Origin: an uncultured Alistipes sp.
Lineage (GTDB): Bacteria > Bacteroidota > Bacteroidia > Bacteroidales > Rikenellaceae
Assembly (NCBI GenBank): GCA_947623305.1
Contig: CANQGQ010000010.1
Span: 1-64,000 of the forward strand
Direction of reading: 5' to 3'
Length of the DNA stretch: 64,000 nucleotides
Part shown: piece by piece, positions 1 through 6,582 of the stretch
How the letters are laid out: each line of letters begins with the position of its first letter
Numbering within the stretch: position 1 is the stretch's first letter
Notes under the pieces: model-generated
Databases searched by the model: none
What the model was told of the DNA's origin: nothing
The model's input: only the letters and a program-made list of their open reading frames with translations
Program-made: the position numbers and the translations under genes

Positions 1-44
1 TCAACTTTTTAAGCTAAAAAAATAAATTAAAAACGAAAAAGCTT

Positions 45-656
45 ATGGAGACAAAAACAATCAACTTCGGAGAGACGCTGAAAGATGCCCTCGTAATCGG
101 ATTGAAAAATGCACCGTCGCTTATTGCTGCCGTCCTGTTGTGGATCGTTACGATCTGGATTCCCTATCTCAACGTCGGCACGACGATTGCCATTTCCCTG
201 TTGCCGACCGAGTTGGCCAAGGGAAATGTAATCAATCCGTTGGGGATTTTCGATAGCAAATACCGCCGTTATATGGGCGAATATCTGCTCACTGTCGCTT
301 TGACGGCCCTCGGCACCTACCTTGCTTTCATCTTTTTGATTATCCCCGGTATCGTGCTCTCGATCGCATGGTCGTTCTCCGTGTACTACCTCATCGAGAA
401 GAACAAGAACCCGATGGAGGCGATCAAGGCATCGAACGACGCCACCTATGGCAGCAAATGGGCGATGTTCGGCATTTCGCTGTTGTTTGTGATTGCCGCC
501 GTTATCGTATATTTCATTGTTGCGATGATTTGCGGTTTGATCAACAGCGGGTTCGTTACGGTCGTCTTGATGGTTCTGTTGGTAGCCGTGCTCGCATCGG
601 TTTCGATGGCGATCAGTGCTTCGTTCTGGCGTCAGTTGAAAGACAACGTTGCCTGA
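45..656 (+). CDS. Multi-pass inner-membrane protein of unknown function
   Basis: A 203-residue protein with four hydrophobic stretches (about residues 25-55, 82-116, 140-166 and 170-195), so an integral membrane protein. The segment near residues 98-130, an IIPGIVL helix followed by a polar YYLIEKNKNPMEAIK stretch, resembles the architecture of DUF975 and glycerophosphodiester-phosphodiesterase membrane-domain proteins, whose function is poorly defined. No catalytic motif is visible. The ATG at 45 follows an A-rich leader (AAAAACGAAAAAGCTT), the usual Bacteroidetes start context. It is transcribed alone and closed by a strong hairpin terminator. The membrane location is well supported; the role is unknown. 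Confidence 0.75.
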   Translation: METKTINFGETLKDALVIGLKNAPSLIAAVLLWIVTIWIPYLNVGTTIAISLLPTELAKGNVINPLGIFDSKYRRYMGEYLLTVALTALGTYLAFIFLIIPGIVLSIAWSFSVYYLIEKNKNPMEAIKASNDATYGSKWAMFGISLLFVIAAVIVYFIVAMICGLINSGFVTVVLMVLLVAVLASVSMAISASFWRQLKDNVA

Positions 657-683
657 TTCGGGCGAGGCTTTTTCCACCTGATT

Positions 684-714
684 AAGGATGGCTCGAAAGG
701 GCCATCCTTTTTTA
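684..714 (+). terminator. Rho-independent terminator after the membrane protein gene
   Basis: A 9-bp perfect stem AAGGATGGC (684-692) with GCCATCCTT (701-709), followed by a T-run to 713. It overlaps the stop codon of the convergent gene at 712 and so separates the two converging transcripts. Confidence 0.8.
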
Positions 715-1002
715 TCGGATAATCACCGCATGGACTAACCGGAGCCCCGCATGCCGGTTGATGGCATCGCGCAGCGCATCGCGTCGATAGAAAAGCTCCG
801 AACGCAGGACGCTCGACTGGATGCGGACATATAGAATATGCCGTTCCAATCGCAATTCGGTCGTGAGATCGGCCGTCCGTTCGCCGACGATGGCCCGCCA
901 CGTATCCGGCAGTTTGCCTTCGGCGACTTTCGCCGCGACGTAAGGGCGTTTGAAGAATTCTTCGAGCAGGTCGCCCATCAACAGGGTTTTCGTCCGTCTC
1001 AT
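712..1002 (-). CDS. DUF721 / DciA-like protein
   Basis: A 96-residue protein of the DUF721 family, related to DciA, which helps load the replicative helicase in many bacteria lacking DnaC/DnaI. Visible features are a central W-RAIVGERTADLT segment and LYVRIQSSVLRSELFYRR, the conserved core of this family. The start ATG at 1002 overlaps the recF stop by four bases (ATGA), so the two are translationally coupled. Pairing with recF is common in this phylum and points to DNA replication or repair. The family call is firm; the helicase-loading role is inferred from relatives. Confidence 0.8.
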   Translation of the reverse strand: MRRTKTLLMGDLLEEFFKRPYVAAKVAEGKLPDTWRAIVGERTADLTTELRLERHILYVRIQSSVLRSELFYRRDALRDAINRHAGLRLVHAVIIR

Positions 1003-2111
1003 GGCGTCGGTTCGTGCGATTGTTCGACGGTGATGCGCCCGTCCGTTACGCGGAAGAGCGTGTAGCGGTCGCAGGCCTTGTCGAGAATGGTTTGCAAACG
1101 GGTCGGATTGCAGTCGGTGATTAGAATCTGCCCGAAATCGTCGCCCGTTACCAATCGGATGAGCCGTTCGACGCGCGACGCATCGAGTTTGTCGAACAGG
1201 TCATCGAGCAGCAACAGCGGTTTTTCGTTCTTTTCGCTCGCGACGATGGCGTATTGGGCCAGTTTGAGCGCGATCAGAAACGATTTCTGCTGCCCCTGCG
1301 AGCCGTATTTGCGCAATGGATAGTCGGCAATGCGCAACACCAGATCGTCGCGATGGATGCCGGCGGTCGTAAATTCGTTTACGAGGTCTTTTTGCCGCGC
1401 CGCTTGCAGGATTTCCGTAAACGGGCGGTCGTTCAACTCCGATTTGTAATACAGCGTTACCTGCTCGCGGTCGTCCGAAAGGGTGCGGTAGTACGATTCG
1501 ACCAGCGGTTGCAGTCGTTCGACGAACTTTCGGCGTCGGTCGTGGACGAGCGTGCCGTGGTCGACGAGCTGGCGGTCGTAGATGGCGAGCATCGTCTCGT
1601 CGGGTTGCATCTTCAACAGTCGGTTGCGTTCGGACAGCACGGCGTTGTAGCGCATCAAGGCATGCAGATACTCCTTGTCTAACTGCGAGATGCAGGCGTT
1701 GAGGTAGCGGCGGCGTTCGTCCGCGGCGTCGCTGATCAGTGCGCCGTCCGCCGGCGAAACGATGACCGTAGGGATTAGCCCTACGTGGTCGGACAGTCGG
1801 TCGTACTCTTTCCCGTTGCGTTTCAGCGTCTTGCCGCTTTTGCGCGCACAGGAGCAGACGATCTGCTCGTTATGGCCCGTGTCCGAAACGTAGCGGCCTT
1901 CGATCAAAAAGGCTTCGGCGCCGTGGCGGATGCTTTGACCGTCGGTCATCTGGAGCGACGATTTGCCCATCGAGAGATAATAGACCGCATCGACGACATT
2001 GGTTTTGCCCGCTCCGTTGTCGCCCACCAAGCAATTGACTCCCGGGCACAAGACGAGTTCTTCTTGGGCGATGTTCTTGAAGTCGAGCAGCGTTATTTTG
2101 GCAAGGCGCAT
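999..2111 (-). CDS. recF: DNA replication and repair protein RecF
   Basis: A 370-residue SMC-like ATPase that, with RecO and RecR, directs RecA onto gapped DNA. The Walker A motif is GDNGAGKTNVVDAV near residues 31-44, the ABC signature is YGSQGQQKSFLIAL, and Walker B is PLLLLDDLFDKLD. Length is normal for RecF. A TTG lies five codons upstream (2126), but the ATG at 2111 begins the family-typical MRLAKITLLDF and is preferred. The promoter -7 box TATCTTTG ends only four bases before this ATG, so the mRNA is probably leaderless. It is followed by the overlapping DciA-like gene. Confidence 0.95.
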   Translation of the reverse strand: MRLAKITLLDFKNIAQEELVLCPGVNCLVGDNGAGKTNVVDAVYYLSMGKSSLQMTDGQSIRHGAEAFLIEGRYVSDTGHNEQIVCSCARKSGKTLKRNGKEYDRLSDHVGLIPTVIVSPADGALISDAADERRRYLNACISQLDKEYLHALMRYNAVLSERNRLLKMQPDETMLAIYDRQLVDHGTLVHDRRRKFVERLQPLVESYYRTLSDDREQVTLYYKSELNDRPFTEILQAARQKDLVNEFTTAGIHRDDLVLRIADYPLRKYGSQGQQKSFLIALKLAQYAIVASEKNEKPLLLLDDLFDKLDASRVERLIRLVTGDDFGQILITDCNPTRLQTILDKACDRYTLFRVTDGRITVEQSHEPTP

Positions 2112-2115
2112 GTGC

Positions 2116-2123
2116 CAAAGATA
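2116..2123 (-). promoter_or_regulatory. -7 box of the recF promoter, probably leaderless
   Basis: TATCTTTG on the minus strand, with four bases (GCAC) between its end and the recF ATG. Transcription in Bacteroidetes begins a few bases after this box, so the 5' UTR would be about zero. No clear TTG is seen at the -33 position. Confidence 0.6.
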
Positions 2124-2143
2124 CAAAAAATCCCGACAGGTAC

Positions 2144-2173
2144 TTGTACATTGTGAATAGTTTTGTATCTTTG
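2144..2173 (+). promoter_or_regulatory. Promoter for the TPR protein/ribH operon
   Basis: A consensus Bacteroidetes promoter: TTG at 2144-2146, a 19-base spacer and TATCTTTG at 2166-2173. It is divergent from the recF promoter. The leader to the ATG at 2273 is about 95 bases and ends in AATTAATAAAAAAAG-type A-rich sequence. Confidence 0.75.
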
Positions 2174-2272
2174 CGGAGGTTCGGCGAAACGGACGGAACT
2201 TTCCGCCTTTTATGCGACGAGAACCGACACCCCTACGATTCAGCGAATTAATAAAAAAAGTGAATTAGAAAT

Positions 2273-2956
2273 ATGGCAAAACAGCAGGCCGCCGAGCAGG
2301 AAACCCTCGGCCAGGCAATGAACAAAACCGAACTTTTCTTGGCGAATAACGGTCGCAAAGTGTCGTACGTGCTGCTCGCTCTGTTGGCGATCGGCTTGTT
2401 GATCTACGGTTATCGGGCGCTGATTATGCAACCGCGTGCCGAAAAGGCCGCCGAGATGATCGCTCAGGCGCAGGAGCGTTTCGAGGCGGAAAATCCCGAT
2501 TATCTGCTTGCTTTGGAAGGCGATGCGAACGGCGCCGGCTTCCTCGAGGTCATCGAGCAGTACGGTTCCACGCCGTCGGGTAATTTGGCCAAGCACTATG
2601 CCGGTATCTGCTATTTGCAGACGGGCGATCTGGAGCAGGCTGCGGCTTATTTGGCCAAATATTCGACCGTAAAGGGCCTGCCGGGTGCCTTGATCAATGC
2701 CCAGAACTACGGTTTGCAGGGCGATGTCGCCGTCGAACAGGGCGACTATGCTCGGGCCGTGAAATTTTACGAAAAGGCGGTCGAGGCGGCCGATAACAAT
2801 CTGACGGCTCCGATGTATCTGCGGAAGGCCGGTCTTGCGGCTCGTGCGAACGGCAATGCGAAACAGGCCGTCGTTTATTTCGAGCGTATTTTGAACGATT
2901 ATCCTGCTTCGATGGATGCCCGCGAAGCCGAGAAACTGCTCGGCACTGTCCGATAA
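2273..2956 (+). CDS. Membrane-anchored tetratricopeptide-repeat protein
   Basis: A 227-residue protein with a cytoplasmic N-terminus, one transmembrane helix at about residues 30-50 and TPR-like helical repeats from about 85 to 220 (for example the stretch around GDYARAVKFYEKAVEA). The plan resembles YfgM/CcmI-type proteins that tether a TPR scaffold to the inner membrane, suggesting a role in envelope protein assembly, but no partner is evident here. It has its own consensus promoter and is followed 15 bases later by ribH, so the two are likely co-transcribed. The architecture is clear; the function is inferred weakly. Confidence 0.75.
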   Translation: MAKQQAAEQETLGQAMNKTELFLANNGRKVSYVLLALLAIGLLIYGYRALIMQPRAEKAAEMIAQAQERFEAENPDYLLALEGDANGAGFLEVIEQYGSTPSGNLAKHYAGICYLQTGDLEQAAAYLAKYSTVKGLPGALINAQNYGLQGDVAVEQGDYARAVKFYEKAVEAADNNLTAPMYLRKAGLAARANGNAKQAVVYFERILNDYPASMDAREAEKLLGTVR

Positions 2957-2971
2957 AACCGATTCGAGTCG

Positions 2972-3502
2972 ATGGCAACGAAGCATCACAACCTTTCCAC
3001 GTTCGATGCACCGCTTCCCTCGGCTGAGGAGATGCGGTTCGGCATCGTCGTGGCCGAGTGGAATCGCGAGGTAACCGAGGCGCTGCTCGAAGGGGCTGTC
3101 CGTACGCTCCGCAGTGCCGGATGCCCCGACATGAATATCCAGATCAAGTACGTCCCCGGGACTTTCGAACTGACGCTCGGGGCACAGTTTTTCGCCGAGT
3201 ACACCGATGTGGATGCCGTAATCGTGTTGGGATGCGTCGTGCAGGGGGATACGCGCCATTTCGACTTCATCTGCCAGGGCGTAACGCAGGGCGTAACGCA
3301 GTTGCAGATTCATTGGAACATGCCGATCGCATTCGGTGTCCTGACTGTCAACGACATGCAGCAAGCGATCGACCGTTGCGGCGGACGTCTGGGCAACAAG
3401 GGCGACGAAGCTGCGGCCGCAGCCATTCAGATGGTCAAGTTGCAGATCGACATGGAGGCGCTTTCGCCCGACCACGAACCCGACCGCCGGACGATCAATT
3501 AG
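2972..3502 (+). CDS. ribH: 6,7-dimethyl-8-ribityllumazine synthase
   Basis: A 176-residue enzyme that condenses 5-amino-6-ribitylamino-uracil with 3,4-dihydroxy-2-butanone 4-phosphate in the penultimate step of riboflavin synthesis. Recognisable motifs are PGTFEL (residues 62-67), the region around QGDTRHFDF with the catalytic-type His96, and NMPIAFGVLTVND followed by GGRLGNKGDEAA. Length is normal. No FMN riboswitch precedes it: it lies 15 bases after the TPR gene. Its TAG stop overlaps the TAA stop of the convergent gene by four bases. Confidence 0.95.
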   Translation: MATKHHNLSTFDAPLPSAEEMRFGIVVAEWNREVTEALLEGAVRTLRSAGCPDMNIQIKYVPGTFELTLGAQFFAEYTDVDAVIVLGCVVQGDTRHFDFICQGVTQGVTQLQIHWNMPIAFGVLTVNDMQQAIDRCGGRLGNKGDEAAAAAIQMVKLQIDMEALSPDHEPDRRTIN

Positions 3503-4485
3503 TGCGCATTTCCGGTAATTTCCCGATAGTATTTCATGTATTGTGTCCGTTGGTAGGTGTCGTCGCCGGCATGGCCGTAGTCCATTCGCCCGCGAAACTC
3601 CTCGATCGACGCGAATCCGTGCCGCTCGGCCCATGCGTCGATGAATGCATCGACCTCTCCGATGATCGGATAACCGAATAAATGAATAGCCGTGCAAAGT
3701 TGTACGGCGCGGGCTCCGCATAACAAGGCCTTGACAGCGGCTTTCCCGTCGTGGATGCCGGTCGATACGGCGATGTCCAGCTGCGGTACGGCCGTAGCGC
3801 ACAAGGCGACGGTTCGCAACACGTTGCGCAATTCCGACGAATGGCTGTACGGCGAACCGACGGTGAATGCAAGCTGTTCGATGTCGATGTCCGGTTCGAA
3901 AAAGCGATTGAAAAGCACGACGCCCCGAGCTCCGCAGCCCAGCAGCGAATCGGCTACGGCGAGTACATTGGTCAGTCGTTGCGGCAGTTTCACGGCGATC
4001 GGAAGGGCAACGGCTTCGGCGACTTTGCAGACCGTGTCGGCATAGGTACGTTCCAATTCGGCCGCAGACAGATGCCGGTCGGTGGGTTGCAGGAAGATGT
4101 TCAGTTCCAAGGCCGATGCTCCTGCCTGTTTCATGGCGACGGCATAGTCGGCCCATCCGTCGGAGCCGGCGATGCAGTTGATGCTGCCGATGACCGGCAC
4201 GCCGGTTTCGCGTGCGGCGGTGATGATTTGCAGGTGGCGTGTGAGGTATTCGTCGCCGAGATAGCGTTCGAGGTATTCGCCTGCATCGCCCATGCCCGCA
4301 TCGGGCGACAGATTCGAGAGGGCCGCGGCCTGTCGGACGATCTGTTCTTCGAAGATGGATTTGATGACGACGGCGCCGACTCCGTGTCGGACGCATCGTT
4401 CGATATTTTTCGCGTCAGCCGTATAGGGTGAGCTGGCGACGATGACCGGAGATCGGAGTTCCAGTCCGAGATAGGTGGTTTTCAT
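3499..4485 (-). CDS. Dihydroorotate-dehydrogenase-like FMN protein
   Basis: A 328-residue TIM-barrel protein of the dihydroorotate-dehydrogenase-like group (distinct from PyrD proper). The N-terminus LGLELRSPVIVASSPYTAD and the phosphate-binding end (VSTGIHDGKAAVKALLCGARAVQLCTA) match an FMN barrel. At the position where PyrD has its catalytic Ser/Cys loop it carries LELNIFLQPTD, so orotate formation is doubtful. Members of this group are often annotated simply as DHOD-like and their substrate is not established. It lies downstream of an R1 repeat and converges on ribH with a four-base overlap and no terminator. Confidence 0.8.
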   Translation of the reverse strand: MKTTYLGLELRSPVIVASSPYTADAKNIERCVRHGVGAVVIKSIFEEQIVRQAAALSNLSPDAGMGDAGEYLERYLGDEYLTRHLQIITAARETGVPVIGSINCIAGSDGWADYAVAMKQAGASALELNIFLQPTDRHLSAAELERTYADTVCKVAEAVALPIAVKLPQRLTNVLAVADSLLGCGARGVVLFNRFFEPDIDIEQLAFTVGSPYSHSSELRNVLRTVALCATAVPQLDIAVSTGIHDGKAAVKALLCGARAVQLCTAIHLFGYPIIGEVDAFIDAWAERHGFASIEEFRGRMDYGHAGDDTYQRTQYMKYYREITGNAH

Positions 4486-4532
4486 GGGGCGGAATGTTTT
4501 CCCATTTACTTACCCATTATCGTGCCGATTTT

Positions 4533-4765
4533 TTATTAGCGCGATGATGGCCAATCTGCTTTCGACTGTCTACTGCGCTAATAAGGCCCTTTTATAAGGG
4601 CCGCGGGTCGAAGCCTCCGCCAGCGGAGGCCCGCTGTTGGCGTCCTCCGCAGTCTTCGTCCCGCCGCTTTCGAAAAAAACGACGGGCAGCGAAGAAAGCG
4701 ATGAAAAAGCACCGGAACGTTCTACCGCATAGGGAACCCCGTTCAAACGGGACGGTCTGTACCAG
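4533..4765. repeat. R1 composite intergenic repeat with R4 motif
   Basis: Three recognisable modules. One is the reverse complement of the GCGCTAATAAAA end at 4533-4545, pointing at the DHOD-like gene. The second is the palindrome GGCCCTTTTATAAGGGCC at 4585-4602, beside a CCTCCGC/GCGGAGG hairpin. The third is the GCAGCGAAGAAAGCG module from 4687, ending in the CCCGTTCAAACGGG hairpin (4738-4751). An R4 motif (GTACCAGTTAAT) follows at about 4759 and contains the stop codon of the Lrp gene. No protein-coding potential is seen between 4486 and 4765. Confidence 0.7.
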
Positions 4766-5245
4766 TTAATCGGAATCTTCGACGAAATTGATGTCGATTT
4801 GCCGTTGGAACAGCTCCTGCAACGAGAGGGAGGTCTCCGTCGATGCAACGCCCTGGATGCGCAGAATCCCGTTGAAAATGGTGTGCATCAGATGTTCGTT
4901 GTCCACGCAATACATCTTTACGAGGATGTTCCCGTTGCCCGTGATGAAGTGGCATTCGACGATTTCGGGAATCTCTTTCAGCAGTTCCACCGTTTTCTGG
5001 AGCAGCTGGGGATCTTTCATCGTGATGCGGATGTGCGCACAGACATCGAATCCCAGCATCTTGGGATCGACAATCATGTGGCTGCCCAGGATCACCTTCG
5101 CCTCTTCGAGTTTGCGGATGCGTTGATGGATGGCCGCTCCCGAAATGCCGCATGCGCGGGCGATCTCCAGAAACGGCATCCGTGCGTTGTTGATCAGAAA
5201 CCGCAGAATTTTGCGGTCGATCGCATCCAAATGCGCCTTTGCCAT
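4766..5245 (-). CDS. Lrp/AsnC-family transcriptional regulator
   Basis: A 159-residue regulator with an N-terminal winged helix-turn-helix (about residues 5-60, including LDAIDRKILRFLI and GISGAAIHQRIRKLEE) and a C-terminal RAM/effector-binding domain (about 65-150). These proteins sense amino acids and often control the adjacent metabolic gene. It lies 10 bases downstream of kbl on the same strand, almost certainly in the same transcript, so glycine or threonine metabolism is the likely target. Its TAA stop lies inside an R4 repeat motif. Confidence 0.9.
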   Translation of the reverse strand: MAKAHLDAIDRKILRFLINNARMPFLEIARACGISGAAIHQRIRKLEEAKVILGSHMIVDPKMLGFDVCAHIRITMKDPQLLQKTVELLKEIPEIVECHFITGNGNILVKMYCVDNEHLMHTIFNGILRIQGVASTETSLSLQELFQRQIDINFVEDSD

Positions 5246-5255
5246 CGGTTCCGTT

Positions 5256-6443
5256 CTATTTCAGTACATTCAGTTCCTTGCCCACCTTGACGAATGCGGC
5301 GATGCAGCGGTCGAGTTGCTCGAGCGTGTGCCCTGCCGAGACCTGTACCCGAATACGGGCCTGTCCCTTCGGTACGACGGGGTAGTAGAATCCCGTAACG
5401 AATACCCCCTCGTCCTGCAATCGCGCGGCGAACTCCTGCGACAGTTTCGCATCGTAGAGCATCACGGCGCAGATGGCCGATTGCGTGGGTTTGATGTCGA
5501 ATCCGGCGGCCATCATCCCCGTGCGGAAACGTTCGACGTTGGCGACCAGCCGGTCGTGGATTTCGTTGTTTTCGCCGAGCATCCGGAAGAGCTCGATGCC
5601 TGCGCCGACCACGGCGGGCGGCAGCGAGTTCGAGAACAAATAGGGACGCGAACGTTGGCGCAGCATCTCGATGATCTCCTTGCGGCCGGTGGTGAATCCG
5701 CCGACCGCCCCGCCGAACGCTTTGCCGAGGGTACCGGTGAGAATGTCCACCTGTCCGCGCAGATCGAACAGTTCGGTGATGCCGTGGCCCGTCTGGCCGA
5801 GTACGCCGGCCGAATGGCATTCGTCGACCATCACCAAGGCGTCGTATTTTTCCGCCAGCGCGCAGATTTTGTCCAGCGGGGCGGCATTGCCATCCATCGA
5901 GAATACACCGTCGGTACAGATGATGCGGAACCGTTGCGCCTGCGCCTTTTTCAGACACTCCTCCAGTTCGCCCATGTCGGCATTGGCATACCGGTAACGC
6001 ACGGCCTTGCAGAGGCGTACGCCGTCGATGATCGAGGCATGGTTGAGGGCATCGGAGATGATGGCGTCCTGCTCGCCGAAAAGCGGTTCGAAAACGCCGC
6101 CGTTCGCGTCGAAGCAAGCTGCATAGAGGATCGTGTCCTCGGTGCCGAAATAGTCGGCGATGGCTTTTTCGAGCTCCTTGTGAATGTCCTGGCAGCCGCA
6201 GATGAAGCGCACCGACGACATGCCGAATCCGCGCCGATCCATCGCCCGCTTGGCTGCCTCGATCAGTCGCGGGTTGTCCGACAGACCTAAATAGTTGTTC
6301 GCGCAGAAGTTCAGCACCTTGCGGCCTGCCACCTCGATTTCGGCCCGCTGCGGCGAGCAGATGATGCGTTCGTTCTTGTAAAGTCCGGCGGCGCGGATTT
6401 CCGACAGCTCTTGTTGCAGATGTTCCTTGATTTTCCCGTACAT
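5256..6443 (-). CDS. kbl: 2-amino-3-ketobutyrate CoA ligase (glycine C-acetyltransferase)
   Basis: A 395-residue PLP enzyme of the alpha-oxoamine synthase family. It cleaves 2-amino-3-ketobutyrate with CoA to glycine and acetyl-CoA, or runs in reverse. Motifs closely match known Kbl: NFCANNYLGLS, GFGMSSVRFICG, DALNHASIIDGVRLCK, VDECHSAGVLG and the PLP-lysine segment TGTLGKAFGG. The close match argues against serine palmitoyltransferase, a relative in this family. No threonine dehydrogenase gene lies nearby. It is followed by the Lrp regulator in the same operon and has -7 boxes 28 and about 60 bases upstream. Confidence 0.93.
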   Translation of the reverse strand: MYGKIKEHLQQELSEIRAAGLYKNERIICSPQRAEIEVAGRKVLNFCANNYLGLSDNPRLIEAAKRAMDRRGFGMSSVRFICGCQDIHKELEKAIADYFGTEDTILYAACFDANGGVFEPLFGEQDAIISDALNHASIIDGVRLCKAVRYRYANADMGELEECLKKAQAQRFRIICTDGVFSMDGNAAPLDKICALAEKYDALVMVDECHSAGVLGQTGHGITELFDLRGQVDILTGTLGKAFGGAVGGFTTGRKEIIEMLRQRSRPYLFSNSLPPAVVGAGIELFRMLGENNEIHDRLVANVERFRTGMMAAGFDIKPTQSAICAVMLYDAKLSQEFAARLQDEGVFVTGFYYPVVPKGQARIRVQVSAGHTLEQLDRCIAAFVKVGKELNVLK

Positions 6444-6471
6444 GGTCGTTCGATTTTTATCGCTTGATCTA

Positions 6472-6511
6472 CAAAAGTATCTTATTTACATAGTTTACAC
6501 AGTCAAAGATA
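6472..6511 (-). promoter_or_regulatory. Two -7 boxes upstream of kbl
   Basis: On the minus strand TATCTTTG (complement at 6504-6511) and TACTTTTG (complement at 6472-6479) precede kbl, about 60 and 28 bases before the ATG. Either could be the start-site box; a matching -33 TTG was not found for the nearer one. Confidence 0.5.
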
Positions 6512-6582
6512 AGCATATTTTCGTTCCGTTCGGTCGGTCGCCGGCGCTTTCGGCGGCGGAACGGGCAAAAATTCCTTCAACG

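Noticed and set aside
2957..2971. FMN riboswitch upstream of ribH
   Set aside because: ribH starts 15 bases after the preceding gene, leaving no room for the element.
5256..6443. Serine palmitoyltransferase instead of Kbl
   Set aside because: Bacteroidetes have both, but the NFCANNYLGLS, SVRFICG and DALNHASIIDGVRLCK blocks match Kbl almost residue for residue.
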